Of a DNA stretch of 64,000 bases, positions 60,655 to 64,000 are shown one piece after another. Origin of the DNA: Pedobacter cryoconitis (lineage in GTDB: Bacteria > Bacteroidota > Bacteroidia > Sphingobacteriales > Sphingobacteriaceae); assembly GCF_014200595.1 (NCBI RefSeq), contig NZ_JACHCG010000001.1, forward strand, positions 1,116,001 through 1,180,000, written 5' to 3'. Both the position numbers and the translations under genes were made by a program. Within the stretch, counting starts at the first letter, position 1; the number at the start of each line of letters is the position of its first letter. Under the pieces are notes generated by a model that was not told where the DNA came from, searched no databases, and saw only the letters and a program-made list of their open reading frames with translations.

Positions 60655-61056
60655 TCACAAGCAAAGTAAAAACAGGAAATACCCTGCACCTAATACAATT
60701 AATGGCAATGCAATTGATAGTAATCTGACCGGCCAATTGAAAATACTGGAATAGGAAAGGAATCTTGCAGTTTCCGGATGACCAGCATCATATGCGAATT
60801 TAATCTGATCACCAACAGCCCAGCCTGGGCGGGAACTTGATACAGGATGGGTATAGGTATATTCCTTATTGTCTTTTATCCTGAATGTAAATATTGGCCT
60901 GTAGGTATCCCCGTCACTATCGCTCAACTGTTCAAGTTCTGTGACTGTACCAATTGTCTGCACACTGTTTTTTACAAACGTTATGGATTCTTTCAGCGCA
61001 TTTAATGCATAAACTAACAAAATAATTCCGATGATTAAAGCAATACCATATATCAT
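60655..61056 (-). CDS. DUF3592 membrane protein (copy 1)
   Basis: A 133-residue paralogue of the next gene with the same two-helix layout (IALIIGIILLVYALNALKES; LLSIALPLIVLGAGYFLFLL) and conserved centre (TELEQLSDSDGDTYRPIFTF; WAVGDQIKFAYDAGHPETAR). Tandem duplication is evident. The 53-bp spacer to the second copy is almost entirely a hairpin. Function is unknown. Confidence 0.85.
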   Translation of the reverse strand: MIYGIALIIGIILLVYALNALKESITFVKNSVQTIGTVTELEQLSDSDGDTYRPIFTFRIKDNKEYTYTHPVSSSRPGWAVGDQIKFAYDAGHPETARFLSYSSIFNWPVRLLSIALPLIVLGAGYFLFLLCL

Positions 61057-61133
61057 ATCGATCTATTTAAAGCGAGTGCTGCTTATAAATATAACTAATT
61101 ATCATATGATTTTCTTTTCTGTCTCCTCAAAAC

Positions 61134-62189
61134 TCAATTATAGCTGTCAACTTCAATAACAGCATCAGCAAATGCCTGAGGGGCTTCCTGTGGTAGATTA
61201 TGTCCTGCGCCTTTGATAATTTTGTGCGTACGTTTACCAGAGAATTTTTTAGCATAAGCTGTGCCATCTGTGGCCGGGGCAACTCCATCAGCATCACCAT
61301 CAAGCGTAATTGCGGGTACGGAAATTACCGGTCCTTCAGCAAGTCTTTTTTCCAGTATATCGAACTGCGGATCACCATCAGCAAGACTTAATCTCCAGCG
61401 ATAATTATGGATGACAATTGCAATGTAATCCGGATTATTAAATGCTGCTGCAGTACGTTCGAATGTAGCCTCGTCAAAATTCCATTTCGGAGAAACATTT
61501 TTCCAGATCAGTTTGGCGAAATCATTCCGGTTTGCCTCATAACCAGCCCGGCCACGTTCGGTTGCAAAATAATATTGATACCACCAGCCCCATTCGGCCT
61601 TTGGCGGCAATGGTAATTTGTTGCGTTCTAAATTGTTAATCAGGTAGCCATTCACTGACACGATTGCCTTACAACGTTCTGGCCAGAGTGCAGCAATAAT
61701 ACAAGCTGTTCTTGCTCCCCAATCATAACCAGCCAGGATTGCCTGATTAATTTTAAGTGCATCCATAAAGGAAATAATATCCTGGGCAACTACAGACTGC
61801 TGACCATTCCTGAACGTTTTTTTATCCAGAAAACTTGTTGTGCCATGACCACGTAAATACGGGACGATCACCCGGTAACCTTTTGCCGCGAGTAAAGGAG
61901 CAACAGCTTCGAAACTGTGAATATCATATGGCCAGCCATGCAGCAGGATGACAGGCTGACCTTCTTTAGGGCCTGCTTCTGCATATCCAACATTCAGCAC
62001 ACCGGCGTTGATCTGCTTTATTTCGCCAAATGAATTATTTGTTCCGCTGGTCGTGATCTGGAAATCTGCTGCTGATTGAACAGCTTGTGCTGTTGCTGCG
62101 CCACTAAGCATAACGAGCGGACCGGCTGCGATAGTGATCGCGGCCGCACTTAAGAAACGGCGACGATCATATTTAAGTTGTTCTGACAT
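61134..62189 (-). CDS. Tat-exported alpha/beta hydrolase, epoxide-hydrolase-like
   Basis: A 351-residue hydrolase with a twin-arginine signal (YDRRRFLSAAAITIAAGPLV, cut near AQA). The fold shows the oxyanion motif LLHGWPYDIHSFEAVAPLLA, the nucleophile elbow AGYDWGAR with Asp instead of Ser (as in epoxide hydrolases and haloalkane dehalogenases), and the late His in KGAGHNLPQEAP. It resembles proteins annotated as alpha/beta hydrolase or epoxide hydrolase (EPHX-like). Substrate is unknown. It is monocistronic. Confidence 0.88.
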   Translation of the reverse strand: MSEQLKYDRRRFLSAAAITIAAGPLVMLSGAATAQAVQSAADFQITTSGTNNSFGEIKQINAGVLNVGYAEAGPKEGQPVILLHGWPYDIHSFEAVAPLLAAKGYRVIVPYLRGHGTTSFLDKKTFRNGQQSVVAQDIISFMDALKINQAILAGYDWGARTACIIAALWPERCKAIVSVNGYLINNLERNKLPLPPKAEWGWWYQYYFATERGRAGYEANRNDFAKLIWKNVSPKWNFDEATFERTAAAFNNPDYIAIVIHNYRWRLSLADGDPQFDILEKRLAEGPVISVPAITLDGDADGVAPATDGTAYAKKFSGKRTHKIIKGAGHNLPQEAPQAFADAVIEVDSYN

Positions 62190-62331
62190 ATTATCTTTTT
62201 TAAGGTTGGTTCAAAAATAGTACTGCACCAACTGCTGTTCTATCTATAAATGGTTTAAATAGGCTAATTTGATACTGGATAAGGCATTTTTGAACTTGAA
62301 ATTTTTTGGCTGAATCCTGCGTTATTATGTG

Positions 62332-62398
62332 CAGTTGAATCGGGGATTTCCAGGGCGGGAAAAGACTGACTCGCCAGGAGTTATGCCGGATTCAACTG
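62332..62398. other. Structured intergenic element upstream of the DUF1223 gene
   Basis: A 10-bp perfect inverted repeat (CAGTTGAATC at 62332-62341 and GATTCAACTG at 62389-62398) encloses a GC-richer segment with a nested GGCG/CGCC pairing. It is in the 268-bp gap before a lipoprotein gene. It might be a folded RNA leader or a relic; no known riboswitch core was recognised. Confidence 0.35.
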
Positions 62399-62457
62399 GT
62401 TTCCTGTAAAAGACGCGTTGATTTTGAAATAATTTTGAGGAACAAATCAAAGAAAAT

Positions 62458-63240
62458 ATGAAAACTTCAGCAATGACAATCTGCTTCATGATCACCATTC
62501 TATCTCTTACTGCATGTGGTCAGCATAAAGGAGCTGCTAAAAATGACATCGTAAAAACTGATGGAAAAGGTTTTGCCGTATTAGAGTTATTCACATCCGA
62601 AGGCTGTTCAAGTTGTCCGCCTGCCGATGAGCTTCTGGCGAAAATACAAAAAGAAGTAAAGGATAAACCTGTTTACTTACTAGCTTATCACGTTGATTAT
62701 TGGGACAGACAAGGATGGAAAGATATTTTTAGTAATGCTGATTATTCTAAAAGACAGGTACAATATGGAAATTGGTTGAATAACCCGCAAATTTATACTC
62801 CGCAAGCAATTATAAACGGGAAGTCTGAATTTGTAGGGTCTGAAGAATCCCAGATCCGCCTTGCAATTTTAAAACAACTGGCTATCAATTCAGAGACTAC
62901 ATTGACCCTTCAGGCAAAGCAGTCAGAAAAGGAAGTTCAGGTAAATTATCAGACTACAGGCGCACCAAAAGGAAGTGTTTTGGCTCTTGCTATCCTGCAA
63001 AAGAATGCACAAAGTAAAGTAGTACGGGGCGAGAATGCGGGACGTGAACTTTCACACGTACAAATCGTTCGCAAATTGCAAAGCAATTCTTTAAGTGCTA
63101 CAGGAAATGGAATAGTCACTATAGCATTGCCAAAAGATTTTAATGCGCAGGATTTTGAAATATTAGGGTTGATTCAGGATAAAGATAAGGGTGGGATTTT
63201 GGGCGCAGCTAAAGCCTCTTTAGTTCGTAATCATGATTAA
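62458..63240 (+). CDS. DUF1223 thioredoxin-like lipoprotein
   Basis: A 260-residue protein with lipoprotein signal (MTICFMITILSLTAC, Cys20). The DUF1223 domain starts FAVLELFTSEGCSSCPPADE, which contains a CxxC (CSSC) in a thioredoxin-like fold, and continues AYHVDYWDRQGWKDIFSNAD and YTPQAIINGKSEFVGS. A beta-rich C-terminal part follows. It probably acts in the periplasm as a redox-related protein, of unknown partner. A strong terminator follows. Confidence 0.88.
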   Translation: MKTSAMTICFMITILSLTACGQHKGAAKNDIVKTDGKGFAVLELFTSEGCSSCPPADELLAKIQKEVKDKPVYLLAYHVDYWDRQGWKDIFSNADYSKRQVQYGNWLNNPQIYTPQAIINGKSEFVGSEESQIRLAILKQLAINSETTLTLQAKQSEKEVQVNYQTTGAPKGSVLALAILQKNAQSKVVRGENAGRELSHVQIVRKLQSNSLSATGNGIVTIALPKDFNAQDFEILGLIQDKDKGGILGAAKASLVRNHD

Positions 63241-63250
63241 TTATTTTTCC

Positions 63251-63288
63251 ATAAAAAGAGATCTAAAATTGTTTAGATCTCTTTTTAT
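63251..63288. terminator. Intrinsic terminator after the DUF1223 gene
   Basis: A perfect 17-bp inverted repeat with the core AGAGATCTAAA, loop ATTG and flanking A5/T5 runs. It can serve both the DUF1223 gene and minus-strand transcription from the remnant to its right. Confidence 0.9.
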
Positions 63289-63302
63289 GATGTTTTATCT
63301 CT

Positions 63303-63392
63303 CTAAATAAGTTCAAGACTTTGACGTACTGCGCTCATTGCACTCCAGAATCCGGCGAATCCTCCGCCTATTATTACTAACTTTTTTCTCAT
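63303..63392 (-). pseudogene. N-terminal remnant of a NAD(P)/FAD oxidoreductase
   Basis: The frame reads MRKKLVIIGGGFAGFWSAMS and continues AVRQSLELI before a stop. This is a complete Rossmann dinucleotide-binding start (GGGFAG) of NADH-dehydrogenase-like flavoproteins, but only 29 residues remain of an enzyme that normally has about 400. The rest is gone, replaced by the terminator and the DUF1223 gene. It is divergent from the broken regulator to its right. Confidence 0.75.
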
Positions 63393-63529
63393 GATCTGCT
63401 GGTTATTTTGTCAATTGTAGTGTGTACATTTTTAATGGATTGTTCAAATAGATCGCCGCCAAAAGCCTCTCCATTAAGGAAGTCTCCTGAATATCATCAA
63501 CCCCCATAATGTTAAAGACTGTTTTCAGA

Positions 63530-64000
63530 TAAGGTTTGCGCCGTAAAACGATCATGGCTGCTTATAATGACCTGATCGCAGAGGACTGGGTTGAAAGTGA
63601 GGAAAGAAAAGGATATCGGGTTCCTTCGCGGTTACCATTTGATCAGCTCGACCATATACCGGCATTACCAAAAATATCACCAGGATATCAATTAATTGTA
63701 GATGATGGTTTTCCTGAGACTGATATTTTTCCTATTGAAAAGATATTAAAAGAATACCGGAAACTTTTGGGATTTAACATACTTAAAAAATCTGCGTCCG
63801 TTGGGATATAGGGGGAAGCAATAGGTTTAAAGAAGCATTGCATTCCTTTTTAAATGAGACCAGGGGGCTGAATATAACGACAGAGAATTTAATTATTACC
63901 CGTGGTGCGCAGATGGCTATCTATATAGCGGCATCACTGATAGTGAGGGAATGGATATCGATGCGGTAGAAAATGCATTAAAGAATCAAAAAATAAAGTT
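63530..64000 (+). pseudogene. Broken MocR/PdxR-type regulator (GntR wing plus aminotransferase-like domain)
   Basis: The first frame keeps the end of a GntR winged helix (LRRKTIMAAYNDLIAEDWVE, GYRVPSR) and the linker into the fold-I domain (PETDIFPIEKILKEYRKLLG), then stops at 63811. The homologous reading resumes in another frame (EALHSFLNETRGLNITTENL, then ITRGAQMAIYIAASLIVRE) and, after an apparent internal deletion near 63950, shifts again (GMDIDAVENALKNQK) to the window edge. The helix-turn-helix start upstream is not intact either. Several frameshifts and a deletion make it a decayed gene. Confidence 0.8.

Noticed and set aside
1..64000. Transposases, integrases, phage genes, tRNA or rRNA genes
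   Set aside because: Both strands were read for typical signatures and conserved stems; none was convincing.

Overview
The window looks like a chromosome segment of a Bacteroidota bacterium of the Sphingobacteriaceae, most likely Pedobacter or a close relative. Supporting signs are a SusC/SusD pair, TAnnTTTG-type promoter elements, a LytS/LytTR pair with a TPR sensor, moderate-to-low GC, and many family members typical of that group. No rRNA, tRNA, CRISPR array or complete mobile element was recognised.

Left region (1-21 kb): the 3' part of a non-ribosomal peptide synthetase (NRPS) locus. Two giant synthetase genes encode six visible adenylation domains. Reading the ten-residue specificity codes by eye gives Thr, Thr, Dab (2,4-diaminobutyrate), Leu (followed by an epimerase, so D-Leu), Val, Asp, and then a terminal thioesterase. 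Directly downstream lies an EctB-type aminotransferase that makes Dab from aspartate semialdehyde, with no ectA or ectC beside it. About 5 kb further on is an aspartokinase whose N-terminus resembles the ectoine-associated type. Together this reads as assembly line plus precursor supply for a Dab-containing (probably cationic, cyclic) lipopeptide. Pedobacter is known to make such compounds (pedopeptins/isopedopeptins), but the match cannot be verified here. The start of the assembly line lies outside the window.

21-34 kb: a SusC/SusD outer-membrane importer pair, the aspartokinase, a DUF4180 protein, a LytS-type histidine kinase with its LytTR regulator, and a compact four-gene operon (SPFH-SHOCT protein, two zinc-ribbon proteins and an unrecognised protein) reminiscent of the Bacillus PspA/YdjGHI membrane-stress module but without PspA. 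A secreted MORN-like protein follows.

34-42 kb: a polyol catabolic operon. It comprises a LacI regulator, a CUT2 (ribose-type) ABC importer of three genes, a mannitol-type polyol dehydrogenase and a PfkB fructokinase. Matching palindromic operators lie before the regulator and before the transporter. EF-P is convergent to it.

42-52 kb: a clade-II catalase facing an ankyrin protein, a Crp/Fnr regulator, a thioesterase, a TolC-HlyD-ABC2-ABC2 export operon that lacks an ATPase gene, a DoxX protein and a DUF4932 protein. A 590-bp non-coding stretch with two different short tandem repeats follows.

53-64 kb: a HEPN-like protein, the tRNA selenouridine pair mnmH-selD, a secreted rhodanese, a GH27 alpha-galactosidase, an ArsR-SRPBCC pair with a large operator overlapping its promoter, a membrane protein, a second Crp/Fnr protein, duplicated DUF3592 genes separated by a long hairpin, a Tat-exported epoxide-hydrolase-like enzyme and a DUF1223 lipoprotein. 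The right edge carries two divergent gene remnants: the N-terminus of a flavin oxidoreductase and a frameshifted MocR-type regulator.
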